Assembly: GCF_030159055.1 (NCBI RefSeq)
Contig: NZ_BQXQ01000019.1
Coordinates: forward strand, 30,190 to 94,189
Source: Acidovorax sp. SUPP3334
Lineage (GTDB): Bacteria; Pseudomonadota; Gammaproteobacteria; Burkholderiales; Burkholderiaceae_C
DNA: 64,000 nt
Reading direction: 5' to 3'
Part shown: positions 28,059 through 37,467 of the stretch, piece by piece
How the letters are laid out: the number at the start of each line of letters is the position of its first letter
How positions within the stretch are numbered: position 1 is the stretch's first letter
Notes under the pieces: model-generated
Database searches by the model: none
The model's input: only the letters and a program-made list of their open reading frames with translations
Told to the model about the DNA's origin: nothing
Translations under genes and position numbers: made by a program

Positions 28059-29555
28059 ATGAACGCACGCCAAATGGAAGCGGCACCAGCCGCTCAGACG
28101 CTCGAAGGCAATGAATTCGCTTCGTTGCTGCAAAAAGAATTCAAGCCCAAGACCGACCAGGCCCGCGAGGCCGTCGAAGCTGCGGTGCAGACGCTGGCCC
28201 AGCAAGCCCTGGCCGCCTCGGCCACGCTTTCCGACGATGCCTACCAGACGGTGCAGGCCATCATTGCGGAGATCGATCGCAAGCTGTCCGAGCAAGTCAA
28301 CCAGATCATCCACCACAGCGAGTTCCAGCAGTTGGAAGGCGCGTGGCGCGGGCTGCACCACTTGGTCCACAACACCGAAGTGGACGAGATGCTCAAGATT
28401 CGGGTAATGAATATCTCGAAGAAGGAACTGCATCGCAACATGCGGCGCTACAAGGGCGTGGGCTGGGACCAAAGCCCCATCTTCAAGAAGGTGTACGAGG
28501 AAGAGTACGGTCAGTTCGGTGGCGAACCCTTTGGTTGCCTGGTCGGCGACTATCACTTCGATCACAGCCCGACCGATGTCGAGCTGCTGGGTGAGCTGGC
28601 CAAGGTGTCCGCTGCGGCGCATTGCCCGTTCATCGCCGGCGCATCGCCTTCCATGATGCAGATGGAGTCCTGGCAGGAGCTGGCCAATCCCCGCGACCTG
28701 ACCAAGATCTTCACCAACACCGAGTACGCCGCCTGGCGCAGCTTGCGCGAGTCCGATGATTCGAAGTACATCGGCCTGGCCATGCCCCGATTCCTGGCGC
28801 GGTTGCCTTACGGTGCGAAGACCAATCCGGTCGATGAGTTCGACTTCGAAGAAGAAACCGCCAGTGGCGACCACAGCAAGTATTGCTGGGCCAATTCGGC
28901 CTACGCCATGGCGGTGAACATCAACCGCTCCTTCAAGTACTACGGATGGTGCACTTCCATTCGGGGCGTGGAGTCTGGCGGGGCGGTGGACAACCTGCCG
29001 GCGCACACGTTCCCGACGGACGATGGCGGCGTGGACATGAAGTGCCCGACGGAAATCGCCATCAGCGACCGCCGCGAAGCCGAGCTGGCCAAGAACGGTT
29101 TCATGCCGCTAGTACACCGCAAGAACTCCGATGTGGCCGCCTTCATCGGTGCGCAGTCGTTGAACAAGCCTGCCGAGTACTACGATGCCGACGCCACGGC
29201 CAACGCCAACCTGTCGGCGCGTCTGCCTTACATGTTCGCATGCTGCCGTTTCGCGCATTACCTCAAGTGCATCGTGCGCGACAAGATCGGTTCGTTCAAA
29301 GAGCGTTCCGACATGGAGCTCTGGCTCAACGACTGGATCATGAACTACGTCGATGGCGACCCAGCCAATTCGTCGCAGGAAACGAAGGCACGCAAGCCCC
29401 TGGCGGCTGCCGAAGTGCAAGTGGAAGAAGTCGAGGGCAACCCTGGCTACTACACCTCCAAGTTCTTCCTTCGCCCGCATTACCAGCTCGAAGGCCTGAC
29501 GGTTTCGCTGCGTCTGGTGTCCAAGCTGCCTTCCGTCAAGCAAGCCGGCAATTGA
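28059..29555 (+). CDS. tssC: T6SS contractile sheath large subunit TssC
   Basis: The product is 498 residues. Landmarks are SEFQQLEGAWRGLHHLV, KSPIFKKVYEEEYG-like sequence (QSPIFKKVYEEEYGQ), GCLVGDYHFDH, PFIAGASPSMM, and a C-terminal NPGYYTSKFFLRPHYQLEG. TssC forms the bulk of the sheath and carries the outer domain disassembled by ClpV after contraction. Length and motifs are normal. Confidence 0.98.
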   Translation: MNARQMEAAPAAQTLEGNEFASLLQKEFKPKTDQAREAVEAAVQTLAQQALAASATLSDDAYQTVQAIIAEIDRKLSEQVNQIIHHSEFQQLEGAWRGLHHLVHNTEVDEMLKIRVMNISKKELHRNMRRYKGVGWDQSPIFKKVYEEEYGQFGGEPFGCLVGDYHFDHSPTDVELLGELAKVSAAAHCPFIAGASPSMMQMESWQELANPRDLTKIFTNTEYAAWRSLRESDDSKYIGLAMPRFLARLPYGAKTNPVDEFDFEEETASGDHSKYCWANSAYAMAVNINRSFKYYGWCTSIRGVESGGAVDNLPAHTFPTDDGGVDMKCPTEIAISDRREAELAKNGFMPLVHRKNSDVAAFIGAQSLNKPAEYYDADATANANLSARLPYMFACCRFAHYLKCIVRDKIGSFKERSDMELWLNDWIMNYVDGDPANSSQETKARKPLAAAEVQVEEVEGNPGYYTSKFFLRPHYQLEGLTVSLRLVSKLPSVKQAGN

Positions 29556-29748
29556 GCGTTCGTGCGCTGGGAGAAGGGGTTTTTACCCTGCTTCCCTGCG
29601 CACTCCGTTGCTGACTTTTCAGGTGGCGCCTTCAGCCTGGCGCCATTTCGTATTGCGGGGTGGCGTCGCTCCTGCGCTGCCACCATTTCTGATGGAGCAA
29701 CGGCGGCGCCTGCCTCCACGCTCCCATCGTTCAAGACCGATCCGTCCC

Positions 29749-30528
29749 ATGATCTTCGATTCCAAGCTTCCGCTGGACACGCAACTGAGTTCCTTGAAGG
29801 ATGCCATTCGCAAAGACCCGGCGGATGCATCCCTGCGCGTCTTCTACTTCCAGATGCTGGTGCTGTTCGGTGAATGGCAGAAGGCGCTCGACCAGCTCCA
29901 GATCTGCGCTCAGCTGGACAGCAAGACCGCCCCCATGGCCAAGGCCTATCGGGAGGTGATTCTTTGCGAAGTCGCTCGGCGCGACGTGTTCGCCGGCAAA
30001 CGCACCCCACAGGTCCTGGGTGACCCCTCCGCCTGGCTGGGCTGGATGGTCGAGGCGCTCAAATGCGCGGCAGATGGCCAGCACGACAAGGCGGCGCAAT
30101 TGCGCAGCAGCGCTTTCGAAGAAGCGCCTGGCTCAGCGGGCGAACTGGACGGCAGTCCTTTCGAATGGTTGGCTGATTCCGACGCGCGGCTGGGACCGGT
30201 TTGCGAGCTCTACGCCAATGGTGGCTATTACTGGGTGCCTTTCACGGCGGTCCAGCAGATCAATTTCGAGAAGCCTCAGGATTTGCGCGATCTGGTCTGG
30301 TCGGCCTGCGAGATCACGCTGGTCAATGGCGGCCAGATGCTCGGGTTCATTCCCACCCGGTATCCCGGCTCGGAAAGCGCTGGTTCCGATGGCGTGCGCC
30401 TGTCGCGCACCACCGAATGGACCGAACTGGGTCAAGAGCAGGTTTCCGGACTCGGCCAGCGCGTCTGGATCTCCGATCAGGCCGATCACGCGCTGCTGGA
30501 CGTACGCCGGATCCAGTTCTCGGCCTGA
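29749..30528 (+). CDS. tagJ: T6SS accessory protein TagJ (ImpE)
   Basis: The product is 259 residues. The N-terminal TPR-like region has LKDAIRKDPADASLRVFYFQML and GEWQKALDQLQICAQLD. The ImpE C-terminal part has SPFEWLADSDARLGPVCELY, YYWVPFTAVQQINFEKPQDLRDLVW and PTRYPGSE. TagJ interacts with the sheath subunit TssB and ClpV in some T6SS types. The ATG at 29749 (MIFDSK) is chosen because it starts the TPR region; an upstream in-frame extension of 47 codons from 29608 is compositionally odd and lacks family similarity. The stop overlaps the tssE ATG (TGATG). Confidence 0.88.
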   Translation: MIFDSKLPLDTQLSSLKDAIRKDPADASLRVFYFQMLVLFGEWQKALDQLQICAQLDSKTAPMAKAYREVILCEVARRDVFAGKRTPQVLGDPSAWLGWMVEALKCAADGQHDKAAQLRSSAFEEAPGSAGELDGSPFEWLADSDARLGPVCELYANGGYYWVPFTAVQQINFEKPQDLRDLVWSACEITLVNGGQMLGFIPTRYPGSESAGSDGVRLSRTTEWTELGQEQVSGLGQRVWISDQADHALLDVRRIQFSA

Positions 30529-31076
30529 TGGATTCGAGGCAGTTCCGTCCCATGGCGACCACGCGGCCCAACGACAATTTCGGCAACGGAAAAGACCGTC
30601 TTCAGCCGGCCTTGCTCGACCGGTTGACAGACCACGAGCCCACCAAGCGCACCGAACGCGCCGATGCCGTCTATGTCACCGAGGCGCGCCTGCGCCAAGC
30701 CCTGTTGCGGGATTTGAACTGGTTGCTCAATGCTTCCGACGCGACATCGCACATCGATTTCGAGGGCCTTCCCGAAGCCGAGCGATCCGTCCTCAACTAC
30801 GGTATGACGCCGCTGGCGGGGCAATTGCTCTCCGAACTGGACTGGAAGGACATCGAGAAGGCCATTCTCCGGTCCATCCTCGCCCATGAGCCACGCATCC
30901 TGCGCGACACGCTGGTGGTCGCACTCGCGCCGTCCAGCAAATTGTTCAGCCACCACAACACCCTGCAGTTCGAAATCCGCTGCCAGTTCTGGTCGGCGCC
31001 GTATCCGCTGGAGCTGCTGCTCAAGACCAGTCTCGACCTGGAAACAGGGCAGGTGGTCGTCTCTGATTTACGGTGA
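30528..31076 (+). CDS. tssE: T6SS baseplate protein TssE
   Basis: The product is 182 residues of gp25-like fold. Motifs are LQPALLDRLTDHEP, LRQALLRDLNWLLNA, VLNYGMTPLAGQLLS, LRSILAHEPRIL and a C-terminal FEIRCQFWSAPYPLELLLKT. TssE is the wedge subunit related to phage T4 gp25. The ATG at 30528 overlaps the tagJ stop; an ATG 24 bp further (MATTRPND) is an alternative with equal family support. Confidence 0.93.
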   Translation: MDSRQFRPMATTRPNDNFGNGKDRLQPALLDRLTDHEPTKRTERADAVYVTEARLRQALLRDLNWLLNASDATSHIDFEGLPEAERSVLNYGMTPLAGQLLSELDWKDIEKAILRSILAHEPRILRDTLVVALAPSSKLFSHHNTLQFEIRCQFWSAPYPLELLLKTSLDLETGQVVVSDLR

Positions 31077-31142
31077 AGTGATCCAGGCCATGCATCTTTG
31101 CGCAATCCGAACGGGTGATGACGTCGTGAAGGGCGTTGCCCG

Positions 31143-33017
31143 ATGAACCCGCGTCTGGTCGAGTACTACAACCGCGAGCTCAGCTACCTGCGTGAACTGG
31201 GCGCCGAGTTCGCTGCCGCCTTTCCCAAGGTGGCAGGCCGCCTGTCGATTCGCGAACTGGAAGTGGCCGATCCTTACGTCGAGCGATTGCTCGAGGGATT
31301 CAGCTTCCTGACCGCCCGCATCCAGATGAAGATGGACGCGGAGTTCCCGCGCCTGTCGCAGCGCATTCTGGAAATGGTCTGCCCGCACTACCTGGCGCCT
31401 ACACCGTCCATGGTGGTGGTGCAGATGGAGCCGAGTGCCAGCGAAGGCAGCCTGGCCGATGGCTACACGCTGCCCGTGGGCAGCGTGCTGCGGGCCCGCA
31501 AGACCGCGCAAGAGCAGACGCCGTGCGATTTCCGCACCGGCCACGAGCTCACGCTCTGGCCCATCGACCTGACCCATGCACGGCTGGGCGGCCCTCCGCT
31601 CGACCTGCCCTTGTCGCGCCTGCGTTTGCCCGAAGAGCCGGCCGGACACCTGCGCATCGATCTTTCGACGCGCGGCGCGCTGAGGTTCTGCGACCTGCGC
31701 ATGGCCCGTCTGGACGTGCACATTTCCGCGGGCGATGCGGTGGCGTCGCACCTGCAGGAGCTGATCCACGAATCGCTGATCGGCATCGTCGTCCATGATG
31801 CGCAGGATCCTTCGCGCGTCTGGGCGCATCTGCCGGCCGAGGCGCTGCAGGCCGAAGGCTATGAGCAGTCGCAAGCGCTGCTGCCTTACTCGCACCGCAG
31901 TTTTCAGGGGCACCGGTTGCTCCACGAGTATTTCGCGTTTCCGGCGCGTTTTCGTTTCTTTTCGGTGCGCGATTTGCGCGCAGCCTTCGCCAAGGCCGAG
32001 ACGAAGAACGTGGCCATCACCCTGCTGCTGCGCCGTGCGCAGCCGAGCCTGGAAGCGCAGGTCGATCGGCACAAGTTTCTGCTGCACTGCGTGCCTGCCA
32101 TCAACTTGTTCGAACGTCCCGCCGACCGGATCCATGTGGCGCCGAATGTCAACGAGTACCACGTGGTTCCCGATCGCACGCGCCCGCGCGACTTCGAGGT
32201 CTATAGCGTTCTGGGTGTCACCGGGCATCGCGAAGGCCAGCTCAACGATCGCGAGTTCGTGCCGTTGTTTTCATCGATCCACGGCATCCGGTCGAGCGAC
32301 CAGGCTTACTTTGCAGCACGCCGGGAGCCGAGGCTTTTCTCCGAGCATGCAGCGCGCTTCGGTCCCCGCACCCAGTACCTGGGCAGTGAGGTTTTCATTT
32401 CGCTGGTCGATCAGCGGGAGGCTCCGTTCTCCGACGACCTCAAGCAACTCAGCGTCCGTACGCTGTGCACCAACCGCGATCTGCCGTTGCTGATGGGTGG
32501 GCGCAGCAGCGAAGGCGACTTCACCACGGTGGAGTCGGTCCCGGTGGACCGCGTCCGCACGGTGGCGGGGCCCACGCGGCCCACATCGAGCGTGGCCGAA
32601 AACGAAATCACCTGGCGCCTCATTTCGCACCTGTCGCTGAACTATCTGGCGATGACGGACCTGTCGGAGGAGGAGGGCGCGGCGACGTTGCGTGACCTGC
32701 TTCGCCTCTACCTCGATCTGGGCGACAAGGATTTGTCGGGCCAGGTGTCCAGCATCAAGGGGCTGGGTATCTCGGCCATCACCCGCCGGCTGCCGCAGCA
32801 CGGGCAACTCGTGTATGGCCGGGGCGTGGGGGTGGCGGTCGGCGTGGACGAAAGCTCCCTGGCCGGCGTCAGCCCCTGGCCGCTGATGGCGGTGTTGGAG
32901 CGGTTTTTCGCCCGGCATGTGGGCGTGAACAGCTATACCGAATTGGCCCTCGATTCGCGCCAGCGGGGCCGGATCGCGCAGTGGCGCGTGCGGCCTGGAC
33001 AAAGGCCCTGCACATGA
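31143..33017 (+). CDS. tssF: T6SS baseplate protein TssF (ImpG/VasA)
   Basis: The product is 624 residues, typical of TssF. The N-terminus LVEYYNRELSYLRELGAEF, the motif KVAGRLSIRELEVADPYVERLLEGF and HYLAPTPSMVVVQ are family hallmarks. The C-terminus has FARHVGVNSYTEL. TssF pairs with TssG in the baseplate wedge. Its stop overlaps the tssG ATG (ATGA), so the two are translationally coupled. Confidence 0.97.
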   Translation: MNPRLVEYYNRELSYLRELGAEFAAAFPKVAGRLSIRELEVADPYVERLLEGFSFLTARIQMKMDAEFPRLSQRILEMVCPHYLAPTPSMVVVQMEPSASEGSLADGYTLPVGSVLRARKTAQEQTPCDFRTGHELTLWPIDLTHARLGGPPLDLPLSRLRLPEEPAGHLRIDLSTRGALRFCDLRMARLDVHISAGDAVASHLQELIHESLIGIVVHDAQDPSRVWAHLPAEALQAEGYEQSQALLPYSHRSFQGHRLLHEYFAFPARFRFFSVRDLRAAFAKAETKNVAITLLLRRAQPSLEAQVDRHKFLLHCVPAINLFERPADRIHVAPNVNEYHVVPDRTRPRDFEVYSVLGVTGHREGQLNDREFVPLFSSIHGIRSSDQAYFAARREPRLFSEHAARFGPRTQYLGSEVFISLVDQREAPFSDDLKQLSVRTLCTNRDLPLLMGGRSSEGDFTTVESVPVDRVRTVAGPTRPTSSVAENEITWRLISHLSLNYLAMTDLSEEEGAATLRDLLRLYLDLGDKDLSGQVSSIKGLGISAITRRLPQHGQLVYGRGVGVAVGVDESSLAGVSPWPLMAVLERFFARHVGVNSYTELALDSRQRGRIAQWRVRPGQRPCT

Positions 33018-34144
33018 GCCAGTTGCCCACGCTCGGCGGGGGCGAAGGCCGGGATGCACGCAGCCCGCAGGCGCCCGACAGCGCTGGCGTGGCGCGCTTT
33101 TGGCAAAAGCTGAAGGCCAACCCGCACGAGTTCGACCTGTTCTTCACGCTGCGGCTGCTGCAGGCGCGCCAGCCTGGCCTCCCCCGGTTCGGCCGAGCGC
33201 TGCGGCCGCAGGCTGAATCACTGCGGCTGGGGCAGGACCCTTCGCTGGCGTTTGCGCCAGCCACCTTGGCCGAAGTGCTGCCGGCGACGGCGGGCCAGCC
33301 CGAACGGCTGATGGTGTGGAATTTCGGGCTCTACGGACCCAACGGGCCGATGCCCACGCACCTGACGGAATACGTGCGCGAGCGGCTGCGGCAGTACGAC
33401 GACCCCACGCTCGCCCGTTTTTCGGACATCTTTCACCACCGGCTGCTGCTGCTGTTCTTCCGCGCCTGGTCGGACCCGCAGCCGACCACCTCGCTGGACC
33501 GCGCGGGCGACGACGCGTTCGGGCGACATGTGCGCAGCCTGGTCGGCTTGGGCGAGCCGACGCAAATGGGCCGTGATGCGGTGCCCGACCATGCCAAGCA
33601 ATACATGGCGGGGCACCTGACGCGCTGGACACGCAACCCCGAAGGCCTGATGGCCGCGATTCGCGTGTACTTCGGCGTGCCGGTGGAGCTGATCGAATAC
33701 ACCTTGCACTACCTTGAGCTGGAGCCCCGCCAGCAGACCCGGCTTTCGCGCAACGCCTGCAATTCGCAACTGGGTGTGGACACCGTGGTCGGAAGCCGCG
33801 TGCCCGATGCGCAGAGCAAGTTCCGCCTTCGGATCGGACCGCTCACGCTGGCGCAGTACGAACGGTTTTTGCCGGCCGGCGAAGACTTCCAGGCCCTGGT
33901 GGACTGGGTGCGCAACTATCTGGGCATCGAGTTCGCTTGGGACTTCGAACTGGTTCTGCGCCGCGAAGACGTGCCGCCTTGCCAGCTCGGCGGCGCCACG
34001 CGGCTGGGCTGGACGACCTGGTCGCTGTCGGCGCCCGCCACCCGCGACCCTGACGACTTCCGCCTCGACCCCGAACACTGGCTGACCCTGCGCAAAGGCG
34101 CAGCCCGCCGCGCGACTCCACCGCCTGCCTCCGTGCATGCCTGA
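33014..34144 (+). CDS. tssG: T6SS baseplate protein TssG (ImpH/VasB)
   Basis: The product is 376 residues. Motifs are FDLFFTLRLLQARQPGLPRFG, VWNFGLYGPNGPMPTHLTEYV, IFHHRLLLLFFRAW and CNSQLGVDTVVGSRVPDAQSK. It forms the TssF2-TssG core of the baseplate. The ATG at 33014 overlaps the tssF stop; the alternative upstream start lies inside tssF. Confidence 0.96.
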   Translation: MSQLPTLGGGEGRDARSPQAPDSAGVARFWQKLKANPHEFDLFFTLRLLQARQPGLPRFGRALRPQAESLRLGQDPSLAFAPATLAEVLPATAGQPERLMVWNFGLYGPNGPMPTHLTEYVRERLRQYDDPTLARFSDIFHHRLLLLFFRAWSDPQPTTSLDRAGDDAFGRHVRSLVGLGEPTQMGRDAVPDHAKQYMAGHLTRWTRNPEGLMAAIRVYFGVPVELIEYTLHYLELEPRQQTRLSRNACNSQLGVDTVVGSRVPDAQSKFRLRIGPLTLAQYERFLPAGEDFQALVDWVRNYLGIEFAWDFELVLRREDVPPCQLGGATRLGWTTWSLSAPATRDPDDFRLDPEHWLTLRKGAARRATPPPASVHA

Positions 34145-34180
34145 CGCATTCCTTTTTAAAAACTGACTGACCGAGGTCCC

Positions 34181-36988
34181 ATGTCTGAAATTAGCCGGCA
34201 AGCCCTTTTCGGAAAACTGAATCCGCTGCTGTTCAAATCGCTGGAAAGTGCCACGGTGTTCTGCAAGCTGCGTGGCAACCCCTACGTGGAGCTGGTGCAC
34301 TGGCTGCACCAGTTGCTGCAAGAGACCGACTCCGATCTCGTGCGCGTGTTTCGCCATTTCGAAATCGATGCCGAGAAGCTCGCCGCCGATGTGCTGCAGA
34401 GCCTGGACCGCCTGCCGCGCGGGGCGACGTCGATCAGCGATTTTTCGGCGCAGATCGAAACCGCCATCGAACGTGGCTGGGTCTATGCCACGCTGATGTT
34501 CGGCGAGTCGCAGATCCGCAGCGCCTACTGGCTGTCCGGCATGGTGCGCACGCGTGCGCTGGCCAACGAACTGCGTGCCATCTCCAGCGAACTGGGCCGG
34601 CTGACGGAGCCAGGCTTGAGCGACGCGTTCGCGCGCCTGCTGCCCGACTCGCCGGAATCCCGCCTGGGCGCCGCGGACGGCTCCGGCCTGTCCGGCGTGC
34701 CCGGCGAAGCGAGCGGCGCCACCGGCCCGGCCGGTTCGGGCCGTGGCGAGGCGCTGCAAAAGTACACAGTCGATCTGACGGAACGCGCGCGACAGCAGGA
34801 GCTCGACCCCGTCACCGGGCGCGACGAGGAAGTGCGCCAGATGGTCGACATCCTCATGCGCCGCCGCCAGAACAACCCCATCCTTGTCGGCGAGGCCGGC
34901 GTGGGCAAGACGGCAGTGGTCGAAGGCCTGGCGCTGCGCATTGCCGCGGGCGATGTGCCGCCGCCTCTCAAGGACGTGCAATTGCGCGTTGTCGATATCG
35001 GGCTGCTGCAGGCCGGCGCCAGCATGAAGGGCGAGTTCGAAAACCGCCTGCGTGCCCTGCTGGATGAAGTGCAGGCGAGCACCGCACCGATCGTGCTGTT
35101 CATCGATGAAGTGCACACCCTCATCGGCGCTGGCGGACAGGCCGGCACGGGCGATGCGGCCAATCTGCTCAAGCCGGCGCTTGCACGCGGTGTGTTGCGC
35201 ACCATCGGCGCCACCACCTGGGCCGAGTACAAGAAATACATCGAAAAAGACCCGGCGCTCACCCGGCGCTTTCAACTGGTGCAGATCCACGAGCCCGACG
35301 AAGCCAAGGCGGTGCTCATGCTGCGTGGCGTCGCCGCCAAGCTTGAAGGCCATCACCGCGTGCGCATCGGGGACGACGCCGTGGCCGCAGCCGTCAGCCT
35401 GTCGCACCGTTACATCCCTTCGCGGCAGCTTCCCGACAAGGCCGTGAGCCTGCTGGACACGGCCTGCTCGCGTGTGGCGATGGGCCTGCACGCCACCCCC
35501 GCGCGCCTGGAAGCGGTGATCCGGCAACTGGAGTCGCTGGCGGTCGAAAAAGACATCGTGCAGCGCGAACTGGATCTGGGCGTGGGCGAAACCGAACGCT
35601 TCGACGAAATCCAGGCTTCCCTGGCAAGGCTGGAGGCCGAGCATGAAGTGCTCAAGGCCCGTTTCGAAACCGAAAAGGGCATGGTCCAGCAGATCGTGGA
35701 TGCCGAGGCGGCCGTGCTGGCCCGTCGCCTGGCGAAGGAAGCCGCTGCGGTACAGGCAACGCCCGGCGCGCAAGCTGCGCCGCACGGTGCCGACACCCCC
35801 GTGGAGGCTGGCGGGGCCGCGGCTGCAATATCCGCATCCCCACCCGCATCCGAATCCACCCATGCCGCAGCCGCTGGTGCGAGTGGTGCGGATGGCGCTG
35901 GCGCCGCAGCCGTTCAGCAACTGAGCGAACTGCGTGGCGAACTGCTGCGCATGCAAGGCGAAGACCCTCTGCTGCAGCCCGTGGTGGACGCCAGCGTGGT
36001 GGCCGCCGTGGTGGCGGAGTGGACCGGTATTCCGGTCGGCCGCATGGTGCGCGACGAGGTCAAATCGGTGCTCACTTTGGCGGACACGCTTGAAAAGCGG
36101 GTGATCGGCCAACGGCACGGCCTGGAGGCGATCACCCGCCGCATCCAGACCGCACGCGCGCAACTGGACAACCCTGGCAAGCCCATCGGCGTGTTCCTGC
36201 TGGCGGGCCCGTCGGGCGTCGGCAAGACCGAAACCGCGCTCTCGCTGGCCGAAGCCCTTTACGGCGGCGAGCAGAACCTCATCACCATCAACATGAGCGA
36301 GTTCCAGGAGGCGCACACGGTATCGACCCTGAAGGGAGCCCCCCCCGGATACGTGGGCTACGGCGAAGGCGGCGTGCTCACCGAAGCCGTGCGCCGCCGC
36401 CCCTACAGCGTGGTGCTGCTGGACGAGATCGAGAAGGCCCACCCGGATGTGCACGAACTGTTCTTCCAGGTGTTCGACAAGGGGTGGATGGAGGACGGTG
36501 AAGGCCGCTACATCGACTTCAAGAACACGGTGATCATCCTGACCTCCAACGTCGGCTCCGAACTGATCGCCGGCATGTGCCGCGACCCCGATCTGGTGCC
36601 GCCGCCCGAGGCGCTGGCGAAGGCCGTGCGCCAGCCGCTGCTGGAGAAATTCCCTGCCGCGCTGCTGGGCCGCCTGGTGGTGGTGCCGTACTTTCCGATC
36701 TCGGATTCGATGCTGGACCAGATCATCCGGCTGCAGCTGCAGCGCATCCAGACGCGGATTCTGGAGCGGCACAACGCGCAGTTCACTTTCGACGAAGCGG
36801 CGGTGCAGTTGATCCGCCAGCGCTGCAGCGAAGTGGAGTCCGGCGCCCGCATGGTGGACGGCATCATCACCCAGAACCTGCTGCCGCGGCTGGCCATGCA
36901 GTTCCTGCAGTCGTCCGTGGATGCGCATGTGATCCGCAAGATCGAGCTCAGCGCGTCGGACAGCGATTTCGACATCGCATTCAGTTGA
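34181..36988 (+). CDS. tssH: T6SS AAA+ ATPase TssH (ClpV)
   Basis: The product is 935 residues. The N-terminal ClpV domain (about 1-150) precedes two AAA+ modules. The first Walker A is GEAGVGKT (237-244) and the second is GPSGVGKT (676-683). The coiled-coil middle region is interrupted by a long alanine-rich insertion (about 525-580), variable in this family. The second module has LLDEIEKAHPDVHELFFQVFDK-type Walker B and sensor sequences. ClpV disassembles contracted TssBC sheaths for reuse. It is the last gene of the T6SS run. Confidence 0.97.
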   Translation: MSEISRQALFGKLNPLLFKSLESATVFCKLRGNPYVELVHWLHQLLQETDSDLVRVFRHFEIDAEKLAADVLQSLDRLPRGATSISDFSAQIETAIERGWVYATLMFGESQIRSAYWLSGMVRTRALANELRAISSELGRLTEPGLSDAFARLLPDSPESRLGAADGSGLSGVPGEASGATGPAGSGRGEALQKYTVDLTERARQQELDPVTGRDEEVRQMVDILMRRRQNNPILVGEAGVGKTAVVEGLALRIAAGDVPPPLKDVQLRVVDIGLLQAGASMKGEFENRLRALLDEVQASTAPIVLFIDEVHTLIGAGGQAGTGDAANLLKPALARGVLRTIGATTWAEYKKYIEKDPALTRRFQLVQIHEPDEAKAVLMLRGVAAKLEGHHRVRIGDDAVAAAVSLSHRYIPSRQLPDKAVSLLDTACSRVAMGLHATPARLEAVIRQLESLAVEKDIVQRELDLGVGETERFDEIQASLARLEAEHEVLKARFETEKGMVQQIVDAEAAVLARRLAKEAAAVQATPGAQAAPHGADTPVEAGGAAAAISASPPASESTHAAAAGASGADGAGAAAVQQLSELRGELLRMQGEDPLLQPVVDASVVAAVVAEWTGIPVGRMVRDEVKSVLTLADTLEKRVIGQRHGLEAITRRIQTARAQLDNPGKPIGVFLLAGPSGVGKTETALSLAEALYGGEQNLITINMSEFQEAHTVSTLKGAPPGYVGYGEGGVLTEAVRRRPYSVVLLDEIEKAHPDVHELFFQVFDKGWMEDGEGRYIDFKNTVIILTSNVGSELIAGMCRDPDLVPPPEALAKAVRQPLLEKFPAALLGRLVVVPYFPISDSMLDQIIRLQLQRIQTRILERHNAQFTFDEAAVQLIRQRCSEVESGARMVDGIITQNLLPRLAMQFLQSSVDAHVIRKIELSASDSDFDIAFS

Positions 36989-36998
36989 GGTGAGCCCA

Positions 36999-37035
36999 AG
37001 CCCATGGGCCGGCGGATCGACCGCCGCCATGGGCT
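36999..37035 (+). terminator. GC-rich hairpin after tssH
   Basis: AGCCCATGG followed by GGCGG pairs with CCGCC and CCATGGGCT around a 5-nt loop, with a small bulge. It begins 10 bp after the tssH stop and probably ends the T6SS transcript. Only a weak T-rich tract (TGGTTGCTTT) follows, so it may be a stabilising or Rho-assisted end rather than a classic intrinsic terminator. Confidence 0.5.
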
Positions 37036-37183
37036 GGTTGCTTTGACGGGGCAGGGCAACAGGTTCCCGAGGTTTGGGCCATGCACCTGACCCCTGAAAA
37101 TCGCGGCGGGCCGTCGTTCGGGCCCGTGCCATCCGGTCAGCCGGTGCCGGTCCAGGCAGCGGCATCACCTATCCCCATCGCAG

Positions 37184-37355
37184 AAAAAAAGCCTGGCTAC
37201 GCGAGCACGCCCGTTGGCTGGCAAAAAACGACCCTTCGGACGGAGTCCGGGAGTCGCCCCACGATGAAGCTGTTCGTTGGCTGAGCGCAAGCATCGATCG
37301 GTTCGCGAAAGGAACCTCCCGAAGACCGGTCAGCGATTGACGCCAGTGTATCATT
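37184..37355 (-). ncRNA. Candidate Fur-controlled small RNA resembling the hemP 3' UTR
   Basis: Read on the minus strand, a Fur-box-like sequence (37356-37375) is followed by about 90 bp without a gene. Then comes an 85-bp segment (37184-37268) closely matching the sequence immediately after the hemP stop at 47392-47480. Identical blocks include AAAAAAAGCCTGGCTACGCG and GGAGTCGCCCCACGATGAA. The segment ends in an imperfect hairpin and seven T residues, as an RNA 3' end would. hemP itself is absent. Similarity and Fur-like site are visible; transcription is inference. Confidence 0.35.
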
Positions 37356-37375
37356 AAATGAGAATGGTTATCAAT
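37356..37375. promoter_or_regulatory. Fur-box-like operator between the candidate RNA and the DUF2325 gene
   Basis: The bottom strand reads GATAACCATTCTCA, the same 14 bases as in the hemP promoter at 47735-47748. Its match to the 19-bp Fur consensus GATAATGATAATCATTATC is partial. It lies about 120 bp upstream of the DUF2325 gene on the plus strand and at the head of the candidate minus-strand RNA, so it could control both. Confidence 0.6.
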
Positions 37376-37467
37376 CAATAGATTGCCCATCAAATGGCTG
37401 ATGGGCGAAGGCCAGGCCTCCGGCGGCAGCACCCGCCGAAGAGCGGCCCGGCTTTGATACCGAACAC

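Noticed and set aside
29608..29748. Upstream extension of TagJ by 47 codons
   Set aside because: The added segment is Arg/Pro-rich and unlike ImpE proteins; the ATG at 29749 matches the family start.
33218..37168. Very long open frame antisense to tssG and tssH
   Set aside because: High-GC codon bias leaves opposite frames open. The plus-strand genes are well-conserved T6SS components, and the antisense translation is rich in low-complexity His/Gln/Arg without domains.
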